Positions 1 to 6,905 of a stretch of DNA of 51,581 bases are shown here, one piece after another. The first letter of the stretch is position 1. Every line of letters begins with the position of its first letter. The notes under the pieces are model-generated. The model searched no databases and was not told where the DNA came from. It saw only the letters and a program-made list of their open reading frames with translations. Origin of the DNA: JAGXFP01 sp039714535 (GTDB lineage: Bacteria > Desulfobacterota > Desulfobulbia > Desulfobulbales > JAGXFP01). The DNA lies in assembly GCA_039714535.1 (NCBI GenBank), contig JBDLJC010000023.1, positions 1 through 51,581 on the forward strand, in the 5' to 3' direction. Made by a program: the position numbers and the translations under genes.

Positions 1-31
1 CTGAATATCGTTTTCGTTTCATTTTGCTCAT
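1..31 (-). CDS. IS3-type transposase OrfA, N-terminal fragment cut by the window edge
   Basis: Only ten codons are visible, reading MSKMKRKRYS. The basic MKRKRYS start is typical of the helix-turn-helix OrfA of IS3-family elements, which normally continues with a PEF(K/R)xK motif. The ATG at 29-31 is preceded by a good ribosome-binding site (AGGAG, about seven bases upstream). In this family OrfA is followed by OrfB, the DDE catalytic part, which would lie beyond base 1. Nothing can be said about whether the element is intact. Confidence 0.6.
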   Translation of the reverse strand, partial: MSKMKRKRYS

Positions 32-94
32 GGTAATCTCCTTCGTCAGTGTGCGGCTTCCCACCTTAACTCACTGTCCGAATTTTGGGGACCA
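1..94 (-). mobile_element. Partial IS3-family insertion sequence, one end
   Basis: Reading the minus strand inward from base 94, the sequence starts TGGTCCCCAAAATTCGGACA, which has the form of an IS3-type terminal inverted repeat. About 60 bases further in is a ribosome-binding site and the start of a transposase frame that runs off the window at base 1. The outer boundary is placed at base 94 from the TG end of the repeat. No target duplication can be tested because the other end lies outside the window. Assignment to IS3 rests on the repeat and the ten visible transposase residues, so the subgroup is unknown. Confidence 0.65.
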
Positions 95-223
95 CCTCTA
101 TCTTCCTTGTCGGCATCATAAGTTTATACAGATTTAAGATGGTTACTGACGTAAGTTCGGGAGAAACTTAATTACGGGGAAATGAAATAAGATGATTAAC
201 CACAATTAATACAGGAGATCTGC

Positions 224-610
224 TTAAATTTTATTCGCTAAGCCTGCAAGTATCTCTTTTACGTAAGAACTATCATTCGTAAATTCGATACCGTAACATA
301 CGGTTTTTGAAACTTTATCAATAAGGGAATGAATTACTTTACCTTCATTAATGATGAGAGATATTCTTCTATAAGCACTTAATTCACATGGAGGAACATT
401 AAGTAAAATACCATCTATCAATGTGTTTATAGGGTATTTTTCTGTTGAGATAAACCCATTAGCAAGTATGCCAACCACGCTTATATCTTTTACATAGAGT
501 GTATCCATATAGCCAGAGCTATTCTTTATAAGAGCCGTAGTCCCAATTGGAGCAAGGATCCTTTTGTAGAGCCTTTTTTCTGGGGTAAAGATTGTATCCT
601 TGTTGGCCAA
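224..610 (-). CDS. PilZ-domain protein, putative cyclic-di-GMP receptor
   Basis: A 128-residue protein with the two PilZ signatures in the right order: RLYKR (RxxxR, residues 13-17) near the N-terminus, and DISVVG (DxSxxG, about residues 42-47) on the first strands of the barrel. These residues bind cyclic di-GMP in characterised PilZ domains. There is no fused output domain, so it probably acts as a small adaptor that binds a partner when c-di-GMP rises. The start is a TTG at 608-610 with AAGGGG about ten bases upstream; no ATG is available nearby. Its leader carries a promoter and a GEMM-like riboswitch, so both expression and activity may respond to a cyclic dinucleotide. Its target is not evident from the neighbours. 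Confidence 0.75.
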   Translation of the reverse strand: MANKDTIFTPEKRLYKRILAPIGTTALIKNSSGYMDTLYVKDISVVGILANGFISTEKYPINTLIDGILLNVPPCELSAYRRISLIINEGKVIHSLIDKVSKTVCYGIEFTNDSSYVKEILAGLANKI

Positions 611-634
611 TTATTTTTTCCCCTTAAAATCCAA

Positions 635-673
635 AAGCTTGGCTCCGCTAAAAGGAGACAGGCTTAAAAGCTT
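635..673 (-). terminator. Possible expression-platform hairpin between riboswitch and PilZ gene
   Basis: On the minus strand, between the aptamer and the PilZ start, an outer AAGCTT/AAGCTT pair (668-673 with 635-640) encloses an inner CTCC/GGAG hairpin (654-657 with 643-646). The bases that follow are T-rich (TTGGATTTT) but do not form a clean U-tract. It could be a weak intrinsic terminator controlled by the aptamer or simply a leader hairpin. The sequence alone does not decide. Confidence 0.3.
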
Positions 674-691
674 CAATACCCAAAACGCTCT

Positions 692-764
692 CTTCGACTG
701 CCTGGCGTCTCATTGATGGTCCCTTTGCGTCTTGGGATTGCTCCTAGTTTGGCACTTTTCGAAG
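692..764 (-). promoter_or_regulatory. Candidate GEMM-I (cyclic di-GMP or cGAMP) riboswitch aptamer
   Basis: Read on the minus strand this 73-base stretch has the GEMM-I parts in order. P1 is formed by CUUCGA and UGCC at the 5' side pairing with GGCA and UCGAAG at the 3' side. The conserved AAAC follows. A P2 hairpin is closed by a GNRA tetraloop (GCAA, complement of 738-741). Then comes the near-invariant ACGCAAAG (complement of 723-730), a short P3 arm, and GCCAGGCAGUCGAAG, close to the GCCAGGUUGCCGAAG end seen in Geobacter-type members. It sits in the leader of a PilZ gene, a fitting regulon member. P3 is short, and I cannot say which dinucleotide is bound. Confidence 0.7.
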
Positions 765-785
765 TTTAATGCTGCTGTTTAAGAA

Positions 786-815
786 AAGATACTTTAAATA
801 GGCCGATTCTATCAA
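786..815 (-). promoter_or_regulatory. Likely sigma-70 promoter for the riboswitch-PilZ transcript
   Basis: On the minus strand TTGATA (810-815) is followed after 18 bases by TATCTT (786-791). Transcription would begin near 779, about 15 bases before the aptamer, which is the spacing expected for a riboswitch leader. The -10 match is moderate. The rest of the stretch up to the tRNA terminator (816-1074) shows no gene or obvious signal. Confidence 0.5.
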
Positions 816-1074
816 CCTCAAAAGCCACAATGAGTAAGTAAAAGAGAACCATCCCCAATTTCAGCTTTAGGTTAGGCCTGCATTTGGAGATGCGGGCATG
901 ATAGATTTTATGAATAAAGGATATACATCTTAAAATGGGCAAAAGTTAAGCTGCTTACTTACTTAGTAGCTTCAGTTTTGAAACTGGTTTCCTGGCTAAA
1001 CTCCCCTCATAGACCTCATATCCTCAAGTTGATTCATCCCTTTTTTTAGGCAGTAGGGGAAGCAATAGGGTCGC

Positions 1075-1112
1075 AAAAAAAAGGACCTACAGCTAAAAAG
1101 CCGTAAGTCCTT
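1075..1112 (-). terminator. Intrinsic terminator of the initiator tRNA gene
   Basis: On the minus strand, ten bases after the tRNA CCA end, AAGGACTTACGGCT and AGCTGTAGGTCCTT form a 14-pair stem (with two G-U pairs) around a TTTT loop. A run of eight T follows (1075-1082). This is a textbook rho-independent terminator and shows that the tRNA is transcribed alone. Confidence 0.9.
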
Positions 1113-1121
1113 AAACTGTCA

Positions 1122-1198
<77 letters not shown>

Positions 1199-1212
1199 TC
1201 ATTGAGCCGACA

Positions 1213-1240
1213 AATATAACCCATAGGGGGGGATTGTCAA
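1213..1240 (-). promoter_or_regulatory. Promoter of the initiator tRNA gene
   Basis: On the minus strand a perfect TTGACA (1235-1240) and TATATT (1213-1218) are separated by 16 bases. The tRNA begins 14 bases after the -10 box, so the primary transcript would carry a 5' leader of only a few bases. This is among the strongest sigma-70-like promoters in the window. Confidence 0.8.
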
Positions 1241-1345
1241 TACTATTTGTTTATTAAATGGGGGCTTGGCTGAAAAATCATTTGACCGGAACTTGCTGAA
1301 ATCTTTTAAAAAATTCGTGATATCGTGATGTGCGGAAATCCTGAC

Positions 1346-1786
1346 CTATTCGCTGGCAATCAGCCTTAATTTTTCCAGAAAATAATCGGGGAAACGAGTC
1401 AGTTTACCCTGGAGATCGACACAGGCATGGATGGTGTAGCCCTTAACCAATAACCGCTGGTCCTCAGCGCGAGTTATCCGATGATTGAAACGGCAGGACA
1501 TCTTTTTGACATCTTGAATGGAGGTTTCGACGATCAACAGATCATCATAGCGGGCCGAGGCCTTGTAGCGGCTGTGGCATTCCACCACCGGCAAGATATA
1601 ACCTTGTTCCTCCAGCTCCCGATATGAGGCGCCGTGGGTGCGGAGAATTTCGGTCCGGCCCGCCTCAAAGAACCGCAGGTAATTAGCGTAATAGACCACG
1701 CCGCCGGAGTCGGTGTCACCGTAAATAACCCGGTACTCGGTGCGATGGATCATGCCACATGTGGTTTCGTCAGCCATTTTACTCAT
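1346..1786 (-). CDS. ybgC: YbgC-type acyl-CoA thioesterase (hotdog fold)
   Basis: A 146-residue single hotdog domain. The 4-hydroxybenzoyl-CoA thioesterase/YbgC signature is clear near residues 20-45: YGDTDSGGVVYYANYLRFFE, with the catalytic Asp of DTDSGG and the downstream Glu. YbgC enzymes hydrolyse short- or medium-chain acyl-CoA or acyl-ACP in the cytoplasm. In many Proteobacteria ybgC is the first gene of the tol-pal operon. Here it is the last gene of a minus-strand operon whose first gene (hom) is divergent from tolQ, so it is close to but not in the tol operon. The ATG overlaps the end of the phosphoglycerate-mutase-like gene by eight bases. A second ATG three codons in is an alternative start. 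Confidence 0.85.
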   Translation of the reverse strand: MSKMADETTCGMIHRTEYRVIYGDTDSGGVVYYANYLRFFEAGRTEILRTHGASYRELEEQGYILPVVECHSRYKASARYDDLLIVETSIQDVKKMSCRFNHRITRAEDQRLLVKGYTIHACVDLQGKLTRFPDYFLEKLRLIASE

Positions 1787-2999
1787 TACCTTGCGGCCCC
1801 ATCAGACGGTTAAAGAAATCCTGGCCACTGGCGTAGAGCATCCCGGTTTTAATGGCATTTTTTTCGGTATAAGCCAGGCCGGAATTTATTGTTGCCTGTT
1901 GGGAATCATAGATGGCAATCGGTACCGGCATAGAATTATGGGTCCGGGTCTCTAACGGCGTGAAGTGATCCATGGCCACCACCAAGCGGAACGGAGGACC
2001 ATTTTGCAGGCCCGCCAGAATCGGTTTGACAACTTCACGGTCGAAATCAGCAATGGCTTTGAGTTTGTCGGCCCTTGAGCCCTGATGTCCGGCTTCATCC
2101 GGAGCTTCTACGTGAATTACCACCAGCTCCTCGGCAACTATGGCCTGCAGGGCGGCTGCAACCTTGCCGGCATAATTGGTGTCGATGTAACCGGTGGCGC
2201 CTGTAACATTGATGATCCGCAGACCGGCATAGGCGCCAATCCCTTTAAGTAGATCGACGGCGGAGATCAGACTACCGGTGATTCCGTATCTCTCCTTTAA
2301 GGTGGGCATGAGCGGCGCCTTGCCCTGACCCCAGAGCCAGATCGCATTGGCCGGTTTTTCGCCATTGGCCTGGCGTTGAAGATTAAGCGGGTGGGAGGCA
2401 AGAATATCACAGGCCTTTTGCATGGTTTCGCCCATGGGGCTTGCCAGCATATTATGCCATAACTCGGAAACCGGTTTACCCGTATAGTCGTGGGGGGGCT
2501 CGGCCACATAATCATCGGGGCCGTCTTCGACCACCAGCAGATGGCGATAACTCACTCCCGGATAAAAATGGAGGTGATCATTGTTTAACTGTTGGGCCAG
2601 GGCGTTGATCAGTTGATGGGCATCAGGGGTGGAGATATGACCGCCGCTGTAATCAACCATGGTAACTTGGCCATCGGCAGCGTGATCAAGGGTCACTAGA
2701 TTACAGCGAAAGGCGAGATCCCGGGGGCCGAGCTCGACTCCCATGCTGGCTGCTTCCAGCGGTGAGCGGCCGGTATAGAACTCCTCCGGACGGTAGCCGA
2801 GCAGTGACAGATTAGCCACGTCACTACCGGGGGGGAACCCGTCCGGTACCGTCTTAAGGAGAGCCAATTCCCCATGAGTTGCGACAAAGTCCATGGCCGG
2901 GGTATCAACATATTCCAGAGGGGTGCGGTCGCCCAACTCACCAATGGGCAGATCACCCATACCGTCGCCGATCAGAATTACAGTCTTAGTCTTGGCCAT
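1779..2999 (-). CDS. Archaeal-type cofactor-independent phosphoglycerate mutase homologue, possible homoserine kinase
   Basis: A protein of 406 residues from the chosen ATG (2997-2999), which has AGGA eight bases upstream. An upstream in-frame extension to 3110 lies inside hom and is not used. The N-terminal VILIGDGMGDLP carries the metal-binding Asp of the alkaline-phosphatase superfamily. PPGSDVANLSLLGY contains the nucleophilic Ser, and HVEAPDEAGHQG and MDHFTP hold C-terminal metal ligands. ApgM enzymes interconvert 2- and 3-phosphoglycerate. A branch of this family beside homoserine dehydrogenase genes has been proposed to act as homoserine kinase. The 14-base overlap with hom fits that reading, but family alone does not settle the substrate. 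Confidence 0.85.
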   Translation of the reverse strand: MAKTKTVILIGDGMGDLPIGELGDRTPLEYVDTPAMDFVATHGELALLKTVPDGFPPGSDVANLSLLGYRPEEFYTGRSPLEAASMGVELGPRDLAFRCNLVTLDHAADGQVTMVDYSGGHISTPDAHQLINALAQQLNNDHLHFYPGVSYRHLLVVEDGPDDYVAEPPHDYTGKPVSELWHNMLASPMGETMQKACDILASHPLNLQRQANGEKPANAIWLWGQGKAPLMPTLKERYGITGSLISAVDLLKGIGAYAGLRIINVTGATGYIDTNYAGKVAAALQAIVAEELVVIHVEAPDEAGHQGSRADKLKAIADFDREVVKPILAGLQNGPPFRLVVAMDHFTPLETRTHNSMPVPIAIYDSQQATINSGLAYTEKNAIKTGMLYASGQDFFNRLMGPQGNE

Positions 3000-4305
3000 T
3001 CTCATCGTCCTGAAGAATCCGGATCTTGACGGTCTTGGCCGGGCAGATATCCAGACTGTCAATTTCGGCCAGCGCCGCTTTGACTGACGATTCGCTGGCC
3101 TCGTAGGCACGGATAACCACCGGCACCGTTCCGCCTTCTTCCCGGCCTTTCTGGATTACCGATTCAATACTTATCCCGTGTTTGCCGAGAATGCCGGACA
3201 GGGTGGACAGAACCCCAGGTTCATCCAAGGCGGAGATCCTGAAGTAATAGGGACAGCGTAGTTCCGCCATTGGTGTAATCCGGCCGGGGACGATATTCTC
3301 CGGTCGATATGACAGGCTGGGAACCCGGTTTATTGAATCACTGACAATGTTCCGGGCAATATCAACCACATCGGCGACTACCGCGCTGCCGGTCGGCATC
3401 TGGCCTGCTCCCAGTCCATAAAGCAGGACATTGCCAACCATATCACCGGTGAAATGGATGCCGTTGTAAGCACCGCCGATATTGGCCAGCATGTGTCTCT
3501 CCGGCACCATGGTCGGATGAACCCTGGCCTCAACATGGTCGCCATGATTAACGCTGACGGCCAACAGCTTGATCCGATAGCCGAACTCGCGGGCAAACTC
3601 GATATCGATCGGTTCAATAGCGCTAATGCCCTCGGTGCTGATATCCTCAAGCTTGACGTGCATACCGTAAGCCATGGTCATCAGAATCACCAGTTTATGG
3701 GCGGTATCAATTCCCTCGATGTCATAAGTTGGATCAGCCTCGGCGTAACCGATGGCCTGGGCCTCGGCCAGCACCTCCTGGAATGGGGCGCCTTCGTCGG
3801 TCATCTTGTTAAGGATATAGTTGCCGGTACCGTTCATGATCCCCATAATCGACATGATCTTGTTGGCGACCAGTCCCTCTTTCAGGGCCTTGATTACCGG
3901 GATACCGCCGCCAACACTGGCCTCGAAGCCGACTTCCACGTTCTTGGCCGCAGCGGCGTTGAATATCTCCATACCATGCTGGGAAACCAGGGCCTTATTG
4001 GCGGTGACCACATGTTTGCCGCTGGCAATAGCCTTGAGGATAAAGGTCTTGGCCGGCTCGATACCACCGATCAGTTCGATAACGATATCAATTTCCGGGT
4101 CATTGAAGATATCCTCAACATCCTTGGTCAGGGATACCTCGCCCAGATGGCCGGGAATGGCTTCGACATATAAATCAGCGACGGTCTTGAGGCGAATACG
4201 ATGACCGGTTCTTTGTTCCAGGCGGGCGGCCTGTTCGTGCAAAACCTCAGCAGTGCCGCTACCCACAGTGCCAAAACCGATAAGTCCAACGTTGATTGTT
4301 TTCAT
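2986..4305 (-). CDS. hom: Homoserine dehydrogenase with C-terminal ACT domain
   Basis: A 439-residue enzyme that reduces aspartate semialdehyde to homoserine with NAD(P)H, the branch point to threonine and methionine. The Rossmann fingerprint VGLIGFGTVGSGT starts right after the ATG at 4303-4305. NKALVSQHG and the ANKIMSIMGIMNGTGNYIL block belong to the catalytic and dimerisation region, and EADPTYDIEGIDTAHK holds the substrate-site acidic residues. The last 90 residues form an ACT domain (LDEPGVLSTLSGILGKHGIS), usually the site of threonine feedback inhibition. An upstream extension of ten codons is possible, but the chosen start begins the conserved fold. It is the first gene of the hom, mutase-like, ybgC operon. 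Confidence 0.95.
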   Translation of the reverse strand: MKTINVGLIGFGTVGSGTAEVLHEQAARLEQRTGHRIRLKTVADLYVEAIPGHLGEVSLTKDVEDIFNDPEIDIVIELIGGIEPAKTFILKAIASGKHVVTANKALVSQHGMEIFNAAAAKNVEVGFEASVGGGIPVIKALKEGLVANKIMSIMGIMNGTGNYILNKMTDEGAPFQEVLAEAQAIGYAEADPTYDIEGIDTAHKLVILMTMAYGMHVKLEDISTEGISAIEPIDIEFAREFGYRIKLLAVSVNHGDHVEARVHPTMVPERHMLANIGGAYNGIHFTGDMVGNVLLYGLGAGQMPTGSAVVADVVDIARNIVSDSINRVPSLSYRPENIVPGRITPMAELRCPYYFRISALDEPGVLSTLSGILGKHGISIESVIQKGREEGGTVPVVIRAYEASESSVKAALAEIDSLDICPAKTVKIRILQDDENGQD

Positions 4306-4369
4306 AGGGGCAACCTTTTTGAGTCTTCTGGTCAACAGATCCGTTTTTGGGCAGATCCGAATTTTGGGA

Positions 4370-4397
4370 ATAATATCATTACATAAACGAACAGCAA
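4370..4397 (-). promoter_or_regulatory. Weak candidate promoter upstream of hom
   Basis: On the minus strand TTGCTG (4392-4397) and TATTAT (4370-4375) are 16 bases apart, 65 bases upstream of the hom ATG. The -10 is good and the -35 is poor. A better -35 (TTGACA, complement of 4421-4426) lies further upstream but has only TAATTC at the right distance. Either could drive the operon. Confidence 0.3.
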
Positions 4398-4553
4398 GAA
4401 TTACCTTTTTTACGTATATATGTCAAAAAGAATAACCGGCTTTATCCATGAACTTTATGGCCAACAACCTTCTCTGGTTATTCAACAACCTCGCTTCGGC
4501 AAATATGGGGATATAGTATTCATTCACATCCAACTGGATCAAAGGTAGTTGCA

Positions 4554-4582
4554 TTGACATATTAAGCAAAAAAAATTAAACA
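4554..4582 (+). promoter_or_regulatory. Candidate promoter of the tol operon
   Basis: A perfect TTGACA (4554-4559) is followed after 17 bases, mostly A-rich, by TAAACA (4577-4582). The tolQ start lies 77 bases downstream of the -10. The -35 and spacing are ideal and the -10 is weak. A short C/G-rich hairpin-like stretch (about 4594-4609) lies between the promoter and tolQ. Confidence 0.4.
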
Positions 4583-4658
4583 GATTAAGGCATCCCCACT
4601 GGGGGGGTGATTTCTTTGAAGTCCCTTAGCCCAGATACTTTTCAGAGGTAACGATCAC

Positions 4659-5354
4659 GTGGATAATCTCAGTCTTTTCGGCATGTTCTGGCATGCGGGA
4701 TTTATGGTCAAATTTGTCATGCTGCTGTTGCTGTTCTTTTCGCTTGGCTCATGGTATATCATTTTCAACAGATACATGCGCTTCAAAATAACCCGTAAAC
4801 ACACCCACAGTTTTCTGAAAACCTTCTGGGGTTGTAAAAGCCTAGCCGAAGCAAATAGGGCTATCGATGAATCTTTAGCTTGCCCGGAATATGCGATCTT
4901 CAAATCCGGCTATAATGAACTGCTGAAAATCACCAGAAGCAAGCCCCACGGCGCTGATGACGAATCATTGGCAATGCGAATGGCCGGCGTCGACAATCTT
5001 AAACGTTGTCTCTTGAAAGCCGAAACTGCGGCGATCAACGAACTGAGTCATAATCTCTCCTTTTTGGCTACCACCGGCAGCGCCACTCCTTTTATTGGCC
5101 TGTTTGGCACGGTATGGGGTATTATGGCCTCATTCCATGAAATCGGCAAAAGCGGCTCTGCCTCCCTTGCCGTGGTGGCGCCTGGCATCTCCGAAGCTCT
5201 GGTGGCGACAGCTGCCGGTCTGGCCGTCGCCATCCCTGCTGTAATCTTTTATAACTACTATTCTAACGGAGTGGCCGAAATAGAAGGCGAGATGCAATCC
5301 TTTAGCGCCGATTTCATGAACCTGATTGAACGTGACCTTATCTCCAAAGTTTGA
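4659..5354 (+). CDS. tolQ: TolQ, proton-channel subunit of the Tol envelope motor
   Basis: A 231-residue MotA/TolQ/ExbB family protein. One membrane helix lies near the N-terminus (FMVKFVMLLLLFFSLGSWYIIF). Two more lie in the second half, including the conserved pore helices (TGSATPFIGLFGTVWGIMASF and GISEALVATAAGLAVAIPAV). With TolR it forms the proton-driven inner-membrane motor that energises TolA. It starts at a GTG (4659) with AGAGG about ten bases upstream; the reading MDNLSLFGMFWHAG fits TolQ N-termini. tolR follows after 123 bases. The exbB alternative is unlikely because tolR, tolA and tolB follow in order. Confidence 0.92.
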   Translation: MDNLSLFGMFWHAGFMVKFVMLLLLFFSLGSWYIIFNRYMRFKITRKHTHSFLKTFWGCKSLAEANRAIDESLACPEYAIFKSGYNELLKITRSKPHGADDESLAMRMAGVDNLKRCLLKAETAAINELSHNLSFLATTGSATPFIGLFGTVWGIMASFHEIGKSGSASLAVVAPGISEALVATAAGLAVAIPAVIFYNYYSNGVAEIEGEMQSFSADFMNLIERDLISKV

Positions 5355-5477
5355 TGGCGTTGTTCGGTTGCTTGGCCACCCCTGGATTGTTTAACTCCTC
5401 GGGCGGTTTTGCAGTTGGTTGTGAGTTAGGCAAATTTAACAATGACCAAGACTCAAGCAATATAATAGGTAATCACC

Positions 5478-5903
5478 ATGGGATTTAGTCCTCGAAACGG
5501 CAAAAGCGGTCTGGTTGCCGACATCAATGTCACTCCGTTGGTGGATGTCATGCTGGTTCTGCTGATCATCTTCATGGTCACCGCGCCGATGATGAGCCAG
5601 GGCGTTGATGTCGATCTGCCTGAGACCACCGCCAAACCCTTGCCGCAAAAAGAAAAACCGATCATGATCGTCATCAACCGTAAGGGCGAGATCTCTATTG
5701 ATCGGATTAAAGTAAGCCGCAGACTTCTGCGCCAGAAACTCGAAAAGCTTTCGGTGAAAGGGCAGGACCGTCCTGTTTTCCTGAATGCCGATAAAAATGT
5801 GGCCTACGGGCAGGTGGTCAAGATCATGGCCGATATTAAAGACGCCGGATTCGATAAACTGGGGATGATCACCAAGCCCCTTTATGATAAAGCTCAAAAA
5901 TGA
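5478..5903 (+). CDS. tolR: TolR, ExbD/TolR-family motor subunit
   Basis: A 141-residue protein with a short cytoplasmic N-terminus, one membrane helix (about residues 17-40), and a periplasmic ExbD/TolR domain. The sequence ADINVTPLVDVMLVLLIIFMV holds the conserved Asp of the helix that takes part in proton conduction. It pairs with TolQ in the motor. The stop overlaps the tolA start (ATGA), so the two are probably translationally coupled. Confidence 0.92.
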   Translation: MGFSPRNGKSGLVADINVTPLVDVMLVLLIIFMVTAPMMSQGVDVDLPETTAKPLPQKEKPIMIVINRKGEISIDRIKVSRRLLRQKLEKLSVKGQDRPVFLNADKNVAYGQVVKIMADIKDAGFDKLGMITKPLYDKAQK

Positions 5904-6862
5904 ATGACCGGTTTCAACAGTTTTTCCAGGATTTGACCATCTTCTTTGGTGACCTGCTAAACCTTTTCAATAGGCAAACGGTTCATGATGCCTTTGTTGG
6001 TAACTGGCGCAATATTCGCCGGGATAATTATCGTCAGCTCCCCTTACTGCTGGCCATGGCACTCCATCTTGGCGTCCTGCTGTTTGCCATTGGCGCCCCT
6101 TTCATCATGACCGGTAGAACCCCGCGAATCCCCGAAGTTTATACCGTTAATCTCTATACTGTTCAAGAGGCCGCGTCATCACCTCCAACGGTCCCTAAAA
6201 TAGTAAAGTTAACCACCGCCACCCAGAAAAAGGCAGTTGCGCCAAAACCTGTAAAAAGAGACGCGGTTTCACTTTCCCCTATCCGGCAACGACTGGCTAA
6301 GGAGAGGAAGGATAAGGAGGCCGAGAAACGCCGGCAAGAACTACACCGCCGGAAGATGGAACAACTCAAACTGAATTTGTTAAAAGAACAGGCCGAACAG
6401 GAGGCAATCCAGGCCGAAGAGGCTCTTGCTGAGGTGAGAAGAGAGGCGGTGGACAAAATTGCCGACCTGTACAAGACTGCTGATTTGGCATCTCGAGAAA
6501 GTCGTAAAACCGCGACTCCATCAACGAGAACCGGCCCGAGTACGGGCGGCGAGATTGATCCGCGGAGGCTTGAGGCCTTAGACCGGTATCGGGCCAGGAT
6601 TACCGACCATATCTCACCCCATTGGCAACTGCCGGAACTTCAGGAATGGGATGAAAATCTTCGAGCGGTGATCGTCATGCAAGTAAAAAGAGACGGTACT
6701 GTTACCAATAGCTATTTTGAAAAAAGATCGAAAAATCTGCGTTTTAATCAGTATGTCAAGAAGGCGATTGATAGTGCTCAACCGTTGCCCCCTTTCCCTA
6801 TTGATTTCCACGAAAAAAGTGAAGAAATTGCCGTGACATTTTCACCGGGTGGTTTACTTTAG
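5900..6862 (+). CDS. tolA: TolA-like (TonB-type) periplasmic bridge protein
   Basis: A 320-residue protein. About 47 N-terminal cytoplasmic residues are followed by one membrane helix (about 48-70). A long charged Lys/Glu/Ala coiled coil covers roughly 95-190. A C-terminal TonB/TolA-type domain (about 230-320) contains YRARITDHISPHWQLP and the VKRDGTVTNSYFEKRSKN block. TolA connects the TolQR motor to TolB and Pal at the outer membrane. The cytoplasmic N-terminus is longer than in E. coli TolA. It starts four bases inside tolR. The family call rests on position, architecture and the C-terminal domain, since the coiled coil is low in complexity. Confidence 0.88.
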   Translation: MNDRFQQFFQDLTIFFGDLLNLFNRQTVHDAFVGNWRNIRRDNYRQLPLLLAMALHLGVLLFAIGAPFIMTGRTPRIPEVYTVNLYTVQEAASSPPTVPKIVKLTTATQKKAVAPKPVKRDAVSLSPIRQRLAKERKDKEAEKRRQELHRRKMEQLKLNLLKEQAEQEAIQAEEALAEVRREAVDKIADLYKTADLASRESRKTATPSTRTGPSTGGEIDPRRLEALDRYRARITDHISPHWQLPELQEWDENLRAVIVMQVKRDGTVTNSYFEKRSKNLRFNQYVKKAIDSAQPLPPFPIDFHEKSEEIAVTFSPGGLL

Positions 6863-6905
6863 GTTGCCCCAACCCACATTTATTACAAACAACGATCCAT
6901 ATAAT

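Noticed and set aside
3454..4173. 239-codon open frame antisense to hom
   Set aside because: It mirrors the codon structure of homoserine dehydrogenase and encodes no recognisable domain.
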